64,000 bases of DNA from Amycolatopsis sp. EV170708-02-1 (lineage in GTDB: Bacteria > Actinomycetota > Actinomycetes > Mycobacteriales > Pseudonocardiaceae), in NCBI RefSeq assembly GCF_022479115.1, contig NZ_CP092497.1:1798001-1862000 (forward strand), given 5' to 3'. Positions 25,151 to 34,012 of this stretch are shown here, in pieces. A program made the position numbers and the translations under genes. Below the pieces are notes generated by a model. It saw only the letters and a program-made list of their open reading frames with translations. It searched no databases and was not told the DNA's origin. Each line of letters opens with the position of its first letter. The first letter of the stretch is position 1.

Positions 25151-26713
25151 TCAGCTCGCGGAGTCAAGGGGATTCGGCCCGAGGTCACTGGGCAGCCCGA
25201 GCTTGCCGGGGTTGAGCAGGCCCCGCGGATCGAGCGCCCGCTTCACGGCGACGAACGTGCCGAACCCGGAGCCGAGCGTGTCCGCGAGATACGGTCCCCG
25301 GAGCAGACCGGAACCGTGGTGGTGGCTCAGGGCGGCGCCGTGGCGCACCAGCACGGCGTTGGCCGCGTCCCATGCCGAGCGGTACCAGTGCCGCCGCTTC
25401 TCCGGTTCCACGTCGCCGCGGAGCGAGAAGTACAGGCACGCGCCGTCGGTGTAGGCGTGGGACTGGTGGGCGGACGCGGCCAAGGTGCCGGGGACGGCCT
25501 CGATCGCGGCCACGACCTCGTCGTAGATCGTGGGCAGGGCCGACCACGCGCCCGCCATTTCGAGTGTGTCGGCGACGAAGCCGGGGCCGGGGGTGAACCC
25601 GTCGGCGGACTTGCCGACGATCATCCGTTCGTCCAGCCAGCGTTCGAAGACGGCCGGACCGTCCAGTTCGGACCCGGTCGCGGCGCAGACCTCGGAGCTC
25701 ACGCGGAGCATCGCGTCGACCAGCACCGGGTCGCCTTCGTCGGCGATCAGCAGCAGGTTGGTGTCCGGCAGGCCGAAATGGGTCCCGCTCTCCAGCTTGT
25801 CGTAGAGCCGCATCGCGGCCGGGGTCGCCCCGCGTTGCATGATCAGACGGCACGCCTCCAGCCCTTCGGCGAAGGTTTCGAAGCCGTAGGCGACGGCCTT
25901 GGCGTAGCCGGGCAGCGGGTGCGTGCGCAGGCGCACGGCGGTGATCACGCCGAGCGTGCCCTCCGAGCCGACGAACAGCTGGCGCAGGTCGGGGCCGGTG
26001 GCGGCGCGCGGATAGTCGCCGAAGCGGGCGAGCGTGCCGTCGGCGAGCACGACGTCGAGGCCGACGACCATGTCCTCGATCTTGCCGTAGCGGGTGGAGA
26101 GCTGGCCCGCCCCGCGGCAGGCCACCCAACCGCCCACAGTGGACAGTGCGAACGCGGACGGCCAGTGCCCGGTGGTGGCGCCGTGCGTCTTCTGCAGCTC
26201 GGTCTCGAACAGGTCGCCGAACATCCCGGCCTGCACGTCGACGATCTGGGAGTCCGCGTCGAAGGACAGGATCCGGTTCAACCCGCAGACGTCCAGCACC
26301 ACGCCGCCGTGCACCGGCAGGGCGGCCCCGGTCACGTTGCTGCGGCCGGCGGACACCGTCAGCGGCACGTTGTGCTCGCCGCACAGTCGGACGACGGCCT
26401 GCACCTGTTCCACCGTGCCGACCTCGGCGATCACCGCGTCCGGCGTCGCGGGGTTCCCGGCGGTCTCGCCGATCATCGAACCGGCCCACCAGTCGCGGGT
26501 GCGCAGCACGACCTCGTCGTGCTCGGTGTGCACGGCGTCCGCGACCTCTCGCAGGGACTCGGTCAACGCCGCGGGAACCGGGACGACGGTCGTCTGCAGC
26601 GACGCGGGACCCTGTCCCGGCGGTGTCCGGTCGCCCCAGCGGGGCGGCGTCGGGGCCCCGACCACGTACTTCCCCCGGTTGAACGGATGGGCGATGGTCT
26701 GGCTGCTGATCAT
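25151..26713 (-). CDS. FAD-linked oxidase, alkyldihydroxyacetonephosphate synthase-like
   Basis: A 520-residue VAO-type flavoprotein. The FAD domain has 'VPLTVSAGRSNVTGAALPVH' and 'FVGSEGTLGVITAVRLR', and the C-terminal cap domain has the His-rich 'ALSHHHGSGLLRGPYL' motif seen in alkylglycerone-phosphate synthases and D-lactate-type dehydrogenases, ending 'FVAVKRALDPRGLLNPGK'. In AGPS the HHH stretch is catalytic. The surrounding glp-type genes suggest a phosphorylated polyol or glycerol ether as substrate. It overlaps glpD by 4 nt. Glycolate or D-2-hydroxyacid oxidation is an alternative. Confidence 0.85.
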   Translation of the reverse strand: MISSQTIAHPFNRGKYVVGAPTPPRWGDRTPPGQGPASLQTTVVPVPAALTESLREVADAVHTEHDEVVLRTRDWWAGSMIGETAGNPATPDAVIAEVGTVEQVQAVVRLCGEHNVPLTVSAGRSNVTGAALPVHGGVVLDVCGLNRILSFDADSQIVDVQAGMFGDLFETELQKTHGATTGHWPSAFALSTVGGWVACRGAGQLSTRYGKIEDMVVGLDVVLADGTLARFGDYPRAATGPDLRQLFVGSEGTLGVITAVRLRTHPLPGYAKAVAYGFETFAEGLEACRLIMQRGATPAAMRLYDKLESGTHFGLPDTNLLLIADEGDPVLVDAMLRVSSEVCAATGSELDGPAVFERWLDERMIVGKSADGFTPGPGFVADTLEMAGAWSALPTIYDEVVAAIEAVPGTLAASAHQSHAYTDGACLYFSLRGDVEPEKRRHWYRSAWDAANAVLVRHGAALSHHHGSGLLRGPYLADTLGSGFGTFVAVKRALDPRGLLNPGKLGLPSDLGPNPLDSAS

Positions 26714-28380
26714 GCGTTGTCTCCCAACAGAATCGACTTCTCCCGGGCGACGTCCGCCCGATAGTCCTGCACTTGCGACGCCACGGTCTCCGGCGGCAGG
26801 CCGAGTTCGGCACCGAGCAGTTCGCCGACGAGCGGCGCGGCCTCGACGGAGGCGTCCCTGGCGAACAGCCGCAGCCGCGTGCGCCGGGACAGCACGTCGT
26901 CCACCGAACGCGCCATCTCCGACCTGGCCGCGAACACCACCTCGGCCTTGAGGTGCGGCTGGCCGGGGACGAGCGGCTCGCCGAGGGCCGGGTCCTCGTC
27001 GACGAGCGCGCTCACGAAACGGGCTTCGGTCCCATAGCGGCCGCCGAGGTGCGCGGCGATCCCGCCGGTCGCCGCGGTGGCCTCGGCGTCGTAGCCGGCG
27101 CCGCCGAGCAGGGGCAGGTTCTTGGTGCGGCAGCGGGCCTTGCGCCCCAGCAGCCCGAGCGCCTCGTCCACGACGAGTTCGCCCATATGCCTGCTCGTGG
27201 TGAGTTTGCCGCCGGTCACGGTGACCATGCCCGAGGCGACGGTGATGTGGTGATCGCGCCGCATGTCGAGTGTGGTCCCTTCGGAGCCGCCGACCAGCGG
27301 CCGCAGACCCGCGTAACTGCCCAGCACGTCCTCGGGGCCGAGCTTGGTGTCGAAGGCGATCGTGGCGCCTTCGAGCAGGAACTCCATCTCGTCGCGAGTG
27401 CAGTGCACGTCGTCGGTCGGACCGTCGTAGTCGGTGTCCGTGGTTCCCACGACGACGACGTCACCCCAGCGGGTGCAGGTCGCCCGCCTCGCGCGGCCCG
27501 GGATGGGCACCGTCACCGTGCAGTCGTTGCGGATCTTCGACCAGGGCAGCACGATGTGGACGCCCTTCGCGGGGCGCACCTGCGGCCGGTGCCCGGGGGA
27601 GGCCATGCCGTCGACGTCGTCGGCCCACACCCCGGTCGCGTTGACGACCACCCGTGCCCGGACGTCGATCCGTTCACCGTCGGCCTCGACCGTCGCGCCG
27701 GTCACCCGGCCGCCCGTGGTGCGGAGGCCGGTCACCTGGGCGCCGTTGGCCACGACGGCGCCCAGCCGGGCCGCGGTGCGCACGATCGCGAGGGTCAGCC
27801 GGGCGTCGTCGGCGCGGCTGTCGTAGTACATCAGGCCGCCACGCAGGTGGTCCGCCCGCAGGGTCGGGGCGTGCGCCAGCACTTCGTCGACCGTGAGCCG
27901 CTGGTGCAGCTTGCCGATCCGCCAGCCGCCCGCGAGATCGTAGGTCCACAGCAGACTCTCGAAGGCGCGGGCGATCCGGGCGTCGAACACCCCGTCCTTG
28001 GCCAGGATCGGGAACAGGAACGGCAGCCGCTGCACCAGATGCGGGGCGTTGCGGCGGAACCGTTGGCGTTCCAGCAGGGAATGCCGAACCAGATCCAGGT
28101 TGCCCTGCTCGATGTAGCGCAGGCCGCCGTGCACCATCTTGGAGGATTTGGACGAGGTCCCGGACGCGAAGTCGTCCCGCTCGACCAGCGCGACCGACAG
28201 GCCGCGGGCGGCGGCGTCCAGCGCGCAGTAGGCGCCGGTGATCCCGCCGCCGATCACGAGAAGGTCGAACTCGCCGGCGTCGAGTCCGGTCAGCGCGCTG
28301 CGACGGTCCAGTCGCAGCGGCGCCGAAGGGGTCGCTCCCGCTGCGACGGCATTCGGCCGCCGGGACGGCAGTGTGAACAT
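26710..28380 (-). CDS. glpD: Aerobic glycerol-3-phosphate dehydrogenase
   Basis: A 556-residue FAD enzyme: dinucleotide motif 'LLVIGGGITGAYCALDAAAR' near residue 40, 'SSKMVHGGLRYIEQGNLDLV' near 85, and 'MVTVTGGKLTTSRHMGELVV' late in the FAD domain, followed by the C-terminal helical domain. It oxidises sn-glycerol-3-phosphate to dihydroxyacetone phosphate at the membrane, passing electrons to menaquinone. It lies 33 nt after the FGGY kinase gene. Relatives in tetritol operons act on erythritol-4-phosphate, so the true substrate depends on the kinase. Confidence 0.93.
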   Translation of the reverse strand: MFTLPSRRPNAVAAGATPSAPLRLDRRSALTGLDAGEFDLLVIGGGITGAYCALDAAARGLSVALVERDDFASGTSSKSSKMVHGGLRYIEQGNLDLVRHSLLERQRFRRNAPHLVQRLPFLFPILAKDGVFDARIARAFESLLWTYDLAGGWRIGKLHQRLTVDEVLAHAPTLRADHLRGGLMYYDSRADDARLTLAIVRTAARLGAVVANGAQVTGLRTTGGRVTGATVEADGERIDVRARVVVNATGVWADDVDGMASPGHRPQVRPAKGVHIVLPWSKIRNDCTVTVPIPGRARRATCTRWGDVVVVGTTDTDYDGPTDDVHCTRDEMEFLLEGATIAFDTKLGPEDVLGSYAGLRPLVGGSEGTTLDMRRDHHITVASGMVTVTGGKLTTSRHMGELVVDEALGLLGRKARCRTKNLPLLGGAGYDAEATAATGGIAAHLGGRYGTEARFVSALVDEDPALGEPLVPGQPHLKAEVVFAARSEMARSVDDVLSRRTRLRLFARDASVEAAPLVGELLGAELGLPPETVASQVQDYRADVAREKSILLGDNA

Positions 28381-28413
28381 CGTTGAGGAACCTCTCCACT
28401 CAGAACTGGGTTT

Positions 28414-29889
28414 TCACGACAGCGAGACGGCGAGCACGTCTTGCCAGCGCGCCCGTAGCTTCAGCCGGTCGGTTTCGGCGATGGCGGGTTCGAAGACCCG
28501 GCCTGGTGGCTGGTGGGCGACGGCCTCGGCCAGCGAAGGCCACAGCCCGAGCCGGGTGCCGGCGAGATAGGCGGCGCCGCGCAGGCTGGCGGTGGCCGAG
28601 TCCGCCACCCGTTCGATGGCGAGACCGGTGAAATCGGCCTGGCTCTGGAGCAACGGGTCGCTCGCCGCCAGACCGCCACCGACCCGGAGATGGGTCATCG
28701 GCCGGTCCATGGTGGTGCGCAAGGCGTCGGCGGTGTCGCTCACCGCGTGGGCGATCCCGTCGATCACCGCCCTGGCCAGGGCTTCCCGCGTGGTCGCCAG
28801 GCTCAGCCCGGCCAGCATGCCGCGGGCGTCGGGCCGCTGCACAGGGGTGCGCAATCCGGCGAGCGTCGGCACGAACCACGTCGCCTCGCCGCTCGGCTGC
28901 GCCGCGGCCAGCGCGCTGATCTCGGCCGCCGAGGCGAACAGGCCGAGGTCTTCGATGAGCCATCGCAGGGCGGAGCCGGTGGTCGAGGTGTAGGACTCGA
29001 GGCTGAACCGGCTGTGACCTCCGCTGCGCCAGGCGACCAGGCACAGCACGCCGTCGAGTCCGCCCACCGCCTCGGGCGGTTCGTCGCCGGCGAGTGCGCC
29101 GACGAACGTGCCGGTGCCGTGGACGCAGGTGGCCTGGCCGGGCGAAAGCGCGCCCAGCGCGATCAAGGACGCGTGCTGGTCACCCATCACCGCCGCGATC
29201 GGCACGCGGATGCCGAGCAGGTCCGGGTCGGTGTAGCCGTAGTCGCCGTCGTCGTCCAGTGGCGGCGGAGCCGAGTCGGCGGGAAAACCCAGTGCCGTCA
29301 GCCACTCGGTGTCCCAGCAATGCTCGCGCAACCGGTATCCGCCGAACGCGACGGCGTTCGTCGCCGAGATCGCGTATCGCTCGCGACCGCTGAGATGCCA
29401 CACCAGCCAGGTGTCCACCGAGCCGAACAACGCCCGCCCGGCCGGAACGCCGAGCTCCTCGAGTGTCCTGGCCGCCCACAGGAACGGGGCGCGAGTGCCC
29501 ACCGGACGCCCGGTTTCCGCCCACAGGTACCGGTCCCACTCCGGGGCGAGCTTCGCCAGCTCGGCGGCGTAACGGCTGTCCTGCCACACCACGGCGGGCG
29601 CCAGCGGACGGCCGGTCTCGCGGTCCCACAGCACGGCCGTCGCCCGCTGGGTGCAGATCGACAGCCCGGTGATCTCCACGTCGTTCTCGGCGGCCCACGT
29701 CACCGCTTGACGGGCGACGTCGACGGTCCGCTCCAGCAGCTGCATGGCATCCTGCTCGACCTCGGCCGGCCGAGGGTGGCTCACGTCGATGGAGGTGTAG
29801 AAGGAGGGCCCGCACTGTCCGTCTTCGCCCACGACGGCCGCCCTGGTGCCGGTGGAACCCTCGTCGACGGCCAGGATCCCGCGCCGCAT
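28414..29889 (-). CDS. FGGY-family carbohydrate kinase, glycerol-kinase-like
   Basis: A 491-residue two-domain FGGY kinase: 'GILAVDEGSTGTRAAVVGED' at the N-terminus, 'GLSICTQRATAVLWDRETGR' and 'VWQDSRYAAELAKL' in domain 1, 'VMGDQHASLIALGALSPGQA' and 'VHGTGTFVGALAGDEPPE' at the ATP site, and 'HLRVGGGLAASDPLLQSQAD' in domain 2. It resembles GlpK in layout but diverges in the substrate segment, so glycerol, a tetritol or another small polyol are all possible. It overlaps the transporter gene by one base (TGATG). The product would feed GlpD. Confidence 0.88.
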   Translation of the reverse strand: MRRGILAVDEGSTGTRAAVVGEDGQCGPSFYTSIDVSHPRPAEVEQDAMQLLERTVDVARQAVTWAAENDVEITGLSICTQRATAVLWDRETGRPLAPAVVWQDSRYAAELAKLAPEWDRYLWAETGRPVGTRAPFLWAARTLEELGVPAGRALFGSVDTWLVWHLSGRERYAISATNAVAFGGYRLREHCWDTEWLTALGFPADSAPPPLDDDGDYGYTDPDLLGIRVPIAAVMGDQHASLIALGALSPGQATCVHGTGTFVGALAGDEPPEAVGGLDGVLCLVAWRSGGHSRFSLESYTSTTGSALRWLIEDLGLFASAAEISALAAAQPSGEATWFVPTLAGLRTPVQRPDARGMLAGLSLATTREALARAVIDGIAHAVSDTADALRTTMDRPMTHLRVGGGLAASDPLLQSQADFTGLAIERVADSATASLRGAAYLAGTRLGLWPSLAEAVAHQPPGRVFEPAIAETDRLKLRARWQDVLAVSLS

Positions 29890-31310
29890 CAGGCGCGCCC
29901 GAGCTTGAGGTCGATGGTCTCGTCGTCGGGGTCGACGCCGCTGCGCGTGGGATCCCAGCGCACGATCAGGCAGGAGACCAGACCGAGGAACGGCACCACC
30001 GCGAGCAGGGCGATCGTCGGGCCGAGCCCCATCGATTCCTTGATCTGCGGGAACACGTAGAGCCCGACGACACTGCCGAAACTGCCGAGCATCCCGGTCA
30101 CGCCGGTGCCGAGGGTGCGGATGTCGCTGCGGTAGGACAGCGCCGCGATCGATTTGCCGTTCGCGCCCGGCCCGGCCGAGTGGAAGAAGATGAACAGGAA
30201 CGGGAGCAGGAACCCGACGGCGATCGGCAGCTTCCCGAAGCCCAGCCCCATCACCAGCAGGATGGCGAACGCGAACGCGTAACCGATGGCGGAACTGGTC
30301 CGGAGCCCGATCTTCCTGCCGAAGTACGCCGAGAGCGCGCCGCCGATGATCCCCGCGATGTTGAAGATCATCGAACCCAGGGTCGCGGTCTGGAACGCCT
30401 GCCCGAAGATCGCCAGGCTGATCACCGGCAGGTACCACCCGACGGCGAAGTACTGCATCGACTGGGTCAGGGAGATCGCCGTGGACAGGAAGGTCCGCGG
30501 CAGATATGGCTTCCGGAACAGCACCCCCGCATGCCGGAAGCCGATCTTCCGCTCCTGGGCAGGGTCGGGCGCGCTCGCGGTTCCCGGTGTCACCTGGAAA
30601 CCGTAGATCCGGCGCAGGCTGACGGCCGCTTCGGCGAGCCTGCCCTTCGCCGCGAGCCAAGACGGGCTTTCGACGAGGAACAGCAGCTGCAGCACCAGCA
30701 GGACGATCGCGAAGACACCGGCCGAGCCGACGGACCATCGCCAGATCCCCACGCCGGCGTCGAGCTGGAAGAACACCAGCGTCAGTCCCAGGTTCACGGT
30801 GGTGGCGACGTACCAGACGGACTGCCAGAGATTGAGCCGTCCGCGCAGTTTCGCGGGGGTGTACTCCGCGAGCATGGCCATGGCCACCGCGAAGTCGATC
30901 CCGTAGGCGACGCCGACGAGACCGCGTCCGAACCAGACCTCGCCGAAGCCGCCCGCGACGGAGGTCAGCACGGCGCCGATCGCCGCGATCGCCTTGGCCG
31001 CGATCAACGGTTTGACCCGGCCGATCCGGGCGGCCAGCCAGCCGCCGATCGGGTTGAACAGGATGGCCACCGCGGGGGCGGTCGCGGTGAGCACGCCGAC
31101 CTGGGTGGAGCTGAGGCCGAGCTCCTTGATCATGGGGGACAGGCCCGCGCCGAGCGCGGCGTTGGAATAGGCGTCCAGGAAAAGCCCGCCCAGCACCAGA
31201 TACCACAGCAGATTGGCCTTGCGCGGCAACCTCGACAGCCCGTTGACGAGCGCGGCTACCTGGGAGACGTTCGAAATCGAGCCTGTCGGGCTGAGCGTCG
31301 ATGAACTCAT
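29889..31310 (-). CDS. MFS transporter, sugar-porter type, of the polyol operon
   Basis: A 473-residue protein with about 12 hydrophobic segments and sugar-porter signatures: 'FLDAYSNAALGAG' in TM1, 'GGWLAARIGRVKPLIAAK' between TM2 and TM3, 'ESPSWLAAKGRLAEA' after TM6, and 'AYFGRKIGLRTSSAIG' after TM8. It is the first gene of the operon and should import the polyol the kinase phosphorylates. The ribosome site is weak, and the 5' leader contains a transcription attenuator. Confidence 0.9.
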   Translation of the reverse strand: MSSSTLSPTGSISNVSQVAALVNGLSRLPRKANLLWYLVLGGLFLDAYSNAALGAGLSPMIKELGLSSTQVGVLTATAPAVAILFNPIGGWLAARIGRVKPLIAAKAIAAIGAVLTSVAGGFGEVWFGRGLVGVAYGIDFAVAMAMLAEYTPAKLRGRLNLWQSVWYVATTVNLGLTLVFFQLDAGVGIWRWSVGSAGVFAIVLLVLQLLFLVESPSWLAAKGRLAEAAVSLRRIYGFQVTPGTASAPDPAQERKIGFRHAGVLFRKPYLPRTFLSTAISLTQSMQYFAVGWYLPVISLAIFGQAFQTATLGSMIFNIAGIIGGALSAYFGRKIGLRTSSAIGYAFAFAILLVMGLGFGKLPIAVGFLLPFLFIFFHSAGPGANGKSIAALSYRSDIRTLGTGVTGMLGSFGSVVGLYVFPQIKESMGLGPTIALLAVVPFLGLVSCLIVRWDPTRSGVDPDDETIDLKLGRA

Positions 31311-31333
31311 GGACCGCCAACTTTCTGCGCTGG

Positions 31334-31407
31334 CTGTCAGCGATCCGACACAAAAAAACAGACACGACGAAGACCGCTGACAGTGGCTCTTCGTCTGTGC
31401 CTGTCTG
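31334..31407 (-). promoter_or_regulatory. Leader attenuator with U-tract terminator and competing pairing
   Basis: Read on the minus strand, an 8-bp helix GACGAAGA/TCTTCGTC (31395-31388 with 31373-31366), extended outward by CAGACA/TGTCTG, is followed directly by seven T (31358-31352). That is a textbook Rho-independent terminator and unusual for this GC-rich genome. Its loop holds CTGTCAGCG (31383-31375), which pairs perfectly with CGCTGACAG (31342-31334) just before the transporter start. That long-range pairing would enclose the 3' arm and U-tract and could act as an antiterminator or pseudoknot. The operon encodes a GlpP antiterminator, the natural ligand of such a leader. The rest of the 31311-31614 gap shows no convincing gene. 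Confidence 0.72.
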
Positions 31408-31614
31408 AAGGGAGAAGAGTAGATCCCGATCCCGGGTCCGTCAAGACGGCGCCTCGTCCGGCCACAAAGGACACTCGCACGGAAAGATCTTCGCGAGGTT
31501 CCGTGGATTCCGGTCGGAGATCGTCAAGGAATGAGCCGAGGGCGTCCAGTGCGGGGACGGCCCTGCCGGACGATGTCGCGATCGCCTCAGCGGTTTCCAC
31601 CGCGCCGTGGCGGG

Positions 31615-32088
31615 TCAGGACGCTTTGACGCGGCCGTAGCGCGGTTCCAGTTCGCCGGTGGCGAGACCGTCCTGGACGTGGTGGAGGAGTGCGCCGAGGC
31701 CCGACTCGTCAAGATCGCCGGCCTTCTTGAAGCGGACACAGTTCTGGCCGAGGCCGACCTTGCCGAGTCTGCCCGCGTAGTCCTCGACGAGGTATCGGTC
31801 GTTCCGAACGGCGGCGACGTACAGACTGAGGTAGTTCTTCTGCAGCGCCAGTCCGACGATCGGCCAGTCGATGGGTTCGGACGAGGACTTGACCCGGTAT
31901 TGGAACTTCCCGTAACCGATCAGGCTCATTCCCATACCGGGCTTTCCCGCGCCGGTGCCGCCGAAGAACTCCCGTTTCAGCTCGGGCGCCGCTTCCCGGA
32001 CCAAGCGGTCGACCGCTCGAAGGTCCGCTTCCCTGGCGGGGTCCGCGGCGAAGTATTCCTCGAGATTGGACGCTGCCACAGTGAACAT
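31615..32088 (-). CDS. DUF1801 (YdhG-like) protein
   Basis: A 157-residue protein with the DUF1801 pattern: 'LVREAAPELKREFFGGTGAG', 'MGMSLIGYGKFQYRVKSSSE', 'LQKNYLSLYVAAVRND', and the closing 'NCVRFKKAGDLDESGLGALL'. The family is small, cytoplasmic and of unknown biochemical role. ATG at 32088 is chosen because upstream residues in the open frame are low-complexity. It lies alone between the polyol operon leader and the kamA terminator. Confidence 0.85.
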   Translation of the reverse strand: MFTVAASNLEEYFAADPAREADLRAVDRLVREAAPELKREFFGGTGAGKPGMGMSLIGYGKFQYRVKSSSEPIDWPIVGLALQKNYLSLYVAAVRNDRYLVEDYAGRLGKVGLGQNCVRFKKAGDLDESGLGALLHHVQDGLATGELEPRYGRVKAS

Positions 32089-32255
32089 GGCCGACAACCG
32101 TACTCGCGATATCGACTGTCCGAGTGAGGAATCACGCGCAGGTACCTCCTTGGCGGGAATATCGGATTTCGCGCCCTCGACGGTCGAGCATTGCGATCGC
32201 GATACCACTTCGGCCGGCCGAATACCGAAGTCCGTCTTCGAGACGCTCACCCTAT

Positions 32256-32301
32256 GCGGCCGGGGCGGCTCAAGGTTCTCGTCCTGAGCCGCCCCGGCCG
32301 C
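32256..32301 (-). terminator. 17-bp hairpin terminator after kamA
   Basis: A perfect 17-bp stem, GCGGCCGGGGCGGCTCA (32256-32272) with 32285-32301, and a 12-nt loop, 57 nt downstream of the kamA stop. It has no U-tract. It separates kamA from the DUF1801 gene; nothing else is evident in 32089-32357 apart from the DUF1801 promoter region. Confidence 0.78.
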
Positions 32302-32357
32302 TTCAGGGCCAGTCGCATCCGGTCTTGATCTGTACTGGACCGGACTTTCCGGAATCG

Positions 32358-33746
32358 TTAGCGCGGCTGCTCGCGCCACCAGCGCTGACCGGCTTCGGGC
32401 AGTGTCGAGATCGGGTCGTAGTACGGGTAGCGGCGCTGCAAGGCCTCGGGGTCCTCGTGTTCGATCCCGGTGCGGTAGTTCTTGGTCCAGTACGAGATCC
32501 CGAGCTCGCGGTCGTACTCGGCGAGCTGGTGCACCCAGCGCTTCCCGACGTACGGCACGTCGCAGACGATCCGCGGGGTGGCGTAGCCGGGCAGGTAGCC
32601 CATGATCGCGTGCTGCAGTTCCTGTGCCTCGTGCACGGAAACCCGCCAGTGCTCGGCGTTGGGGATCATGTCGCACATGTAGAAGTAGTACGGCAGGATG
32701 TTCGCCTCACCCTGCAGGGCGAAGCACAGGTCCAGCAGATCGGCCGGGGTCGCGTTCACGCCCTTCATCAGCACGCCCTGGTTGCGCACGTCGCGGACGC
32801 CGACGTCGAGGGCGGTCCTGGCGGCTTCCGCGACCAGCGGGGTCACCGACTGGGCGTGGTTGACGTGGGTGTGGATCGCGAGGTTGACGCCGCGGCGCTG
32901 CGCGGTGCCGGCGACGCGTTCGAGGCCTTCGACGACCTTCGGCTGGATCCAGTGCTGCGGCAGGGCGGCGAGCGCCTTGGTCGCGAGCCGGATGTCGCGG
33001 ACGGTGTCGATGTCCATCAGCCGCATCAGGAACGACTCCAGCTGCGGCCACGGCACGTTCGCGACGTCGCCGCCGGAGACCACGACGTCACGCACGCCGG
33101 GGGTCTTCTTCAGGTACTCGATCATCGCGTCCTGGCGGTCGACCGGTTTGAGCGAGAGCTTGTGCTTCTCGATCTGTTCGGTGGAGTTGCCGACCAGGTC
33201 CATCCGGGTGCAGTGCCCGCAGTACTGGGGGCAGGTGGAGATCATCTCGGCGAGGACCTTGGTGGGGTAGCGGTGGGTCAGCCCCTCCACGACCCACATC
33301 TCCGCCTCGTGCAGCGAGTCCCGCTCGGAGTGCGGGTGGCTCGGCCATTCGGTGTCGCGGTCGCTGCGCACCGGGAGCATGTAGCGGCGGATCGGGTCGG
33401 CGTACCAGGCTTCGGTCACCTTCGCCGGGTCGGTGCCCGCGTTGGGCGCCATCGTGTTGATCATCTGCGGCGGCAGGAGCATCGACATCGTGGCCATCTC
33501 GCGCTGGTCGGCGAGCATGTCCTCGTAGAAGCGCTCCTCGAGCTGATCGCCCATCAGGGCGCGCAGCTGTTTGGCGTTACGGATGCAGTGCACTCGCTGC
33601 CACTGCGCGTCGCGCCACTCTGCCTCGGTCACGTCGTGCCAGCCGGGGAAGCGGCGCCAGTCGGGTTCGGTCAGCTCGACTCGGGTGTAGTCGTAGGGCT
33701 GATCGTAGGCGGCCACCGGCGAGGTCGGTTCCTGGATCGCAGTCAC
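32358..33746 (-). CDS. kamA: Lysine 2,3-aminomutase family radical SAM enzyme
   Basis: A 462-residue KamA-type protein. The radical SAM cluster motif is 'CPQYCGHCTR' (CxxxCxxC, about residues 172-179), followed by 'VVVSGGDVANVPW', 'LAIHTHVNHAQSVTPLV', 'NQGVLMKGVNATPADLLDLC' and 'VCDVPYVGKRWVHQ', where the Lys is the likely PLP site and the Asp matches the position that selects lysine over glutamate. It would convert L-lysine to L-beta-lysine. GTG at 33746 has a GAGGAG box. No beta-lysine acetyltransferase or NRPS is nearby, so the fate of the product is open. It is divergent from the amidohydrolase gene across a 266-bp gap. Confidence 0.9.
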   Translation of the reverse strand: MTAIQEPTSPVAAYDQPYDYTRVELTEPDWRRFPGWHDVTEAEWRDAQWQRVHCIRNAKQLRALMGDQLEERFYEDMLADQREMATMSMLLPPQMINTMAPNAGTDPAKVTEAWYADPIRRYMLPVRSDRDTEWPSHPHSERDSLHEAEMWVVEGLTHRYPTKVLAEMISTCPQYCGHCTRMDLVGNSTEQIEKHKLSLKPVDRQDAMIEYLKKTPGVRDVVVSGGDVANVPWPQLESFLMRLMDIDTVRDIRLATKALAALPQHWIQPKVVEGLERVAGTAQRRGVNLAIHTHVNHAQSVTPLVAEAARTALDVGVRDVRNQGVLMKGVNATPADLLDLCFALQGEANILPYYFYMCDMIPNAEHWRVSVHEAQELQHAIMGYLPGYATPRIVCDVPYVGKRWVHQLAEYDRELGISYWTKNYRTGIEHEDPEALQRRYPYYDPISTLPEAGQRWWREQPR

Positions 33747-34012
33747 TTGTACTCCTCGTCGTCGGAAACGCGTGAAAATATCCTGTCACATCGTCCGGAA
33801 GACGTAAATATTCCTGCCATGCTCGGTGTGTCCGGCGGATACTCCCTCGGCCTTCGAGTGGGCTCGAAGGTGTTCCATGACAGCGATCCCGCCCACCGCG
33901 CCGGCAGGACAGCCGTGGTGGCCTATCGCTTCATGCGGAACCGGTGACGCGTTTCGGACCTTCAGCGACCCTGACCACGCGGTGATCACCCGCACGCTGC
34001 AAACTCGGGAGG

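Noticed and set aside
31337-31600. Minus-strand 87-codon ORF upstream of the MFS gene
   Set aside because: It runs through the terminator hairpin and T-tract, has no ribosome site and matches nothing; the interval is better read as an untranslated leader.
1489-33746. A single tuberactinomycin-type cluster combining the diaminopropionate operon with kamA
   Set aside because: The two loci are about 27 kb apart with unrelated genes between them, and no NRPS modules are present in the window.
33786-33995. Minus-strand 69-codon ORF between kamA and the amidohydrolase gene
   Set aside because: Mixed composition with lower GC at third positions and no start signal; the stretch is more likely the divergent promoter region.
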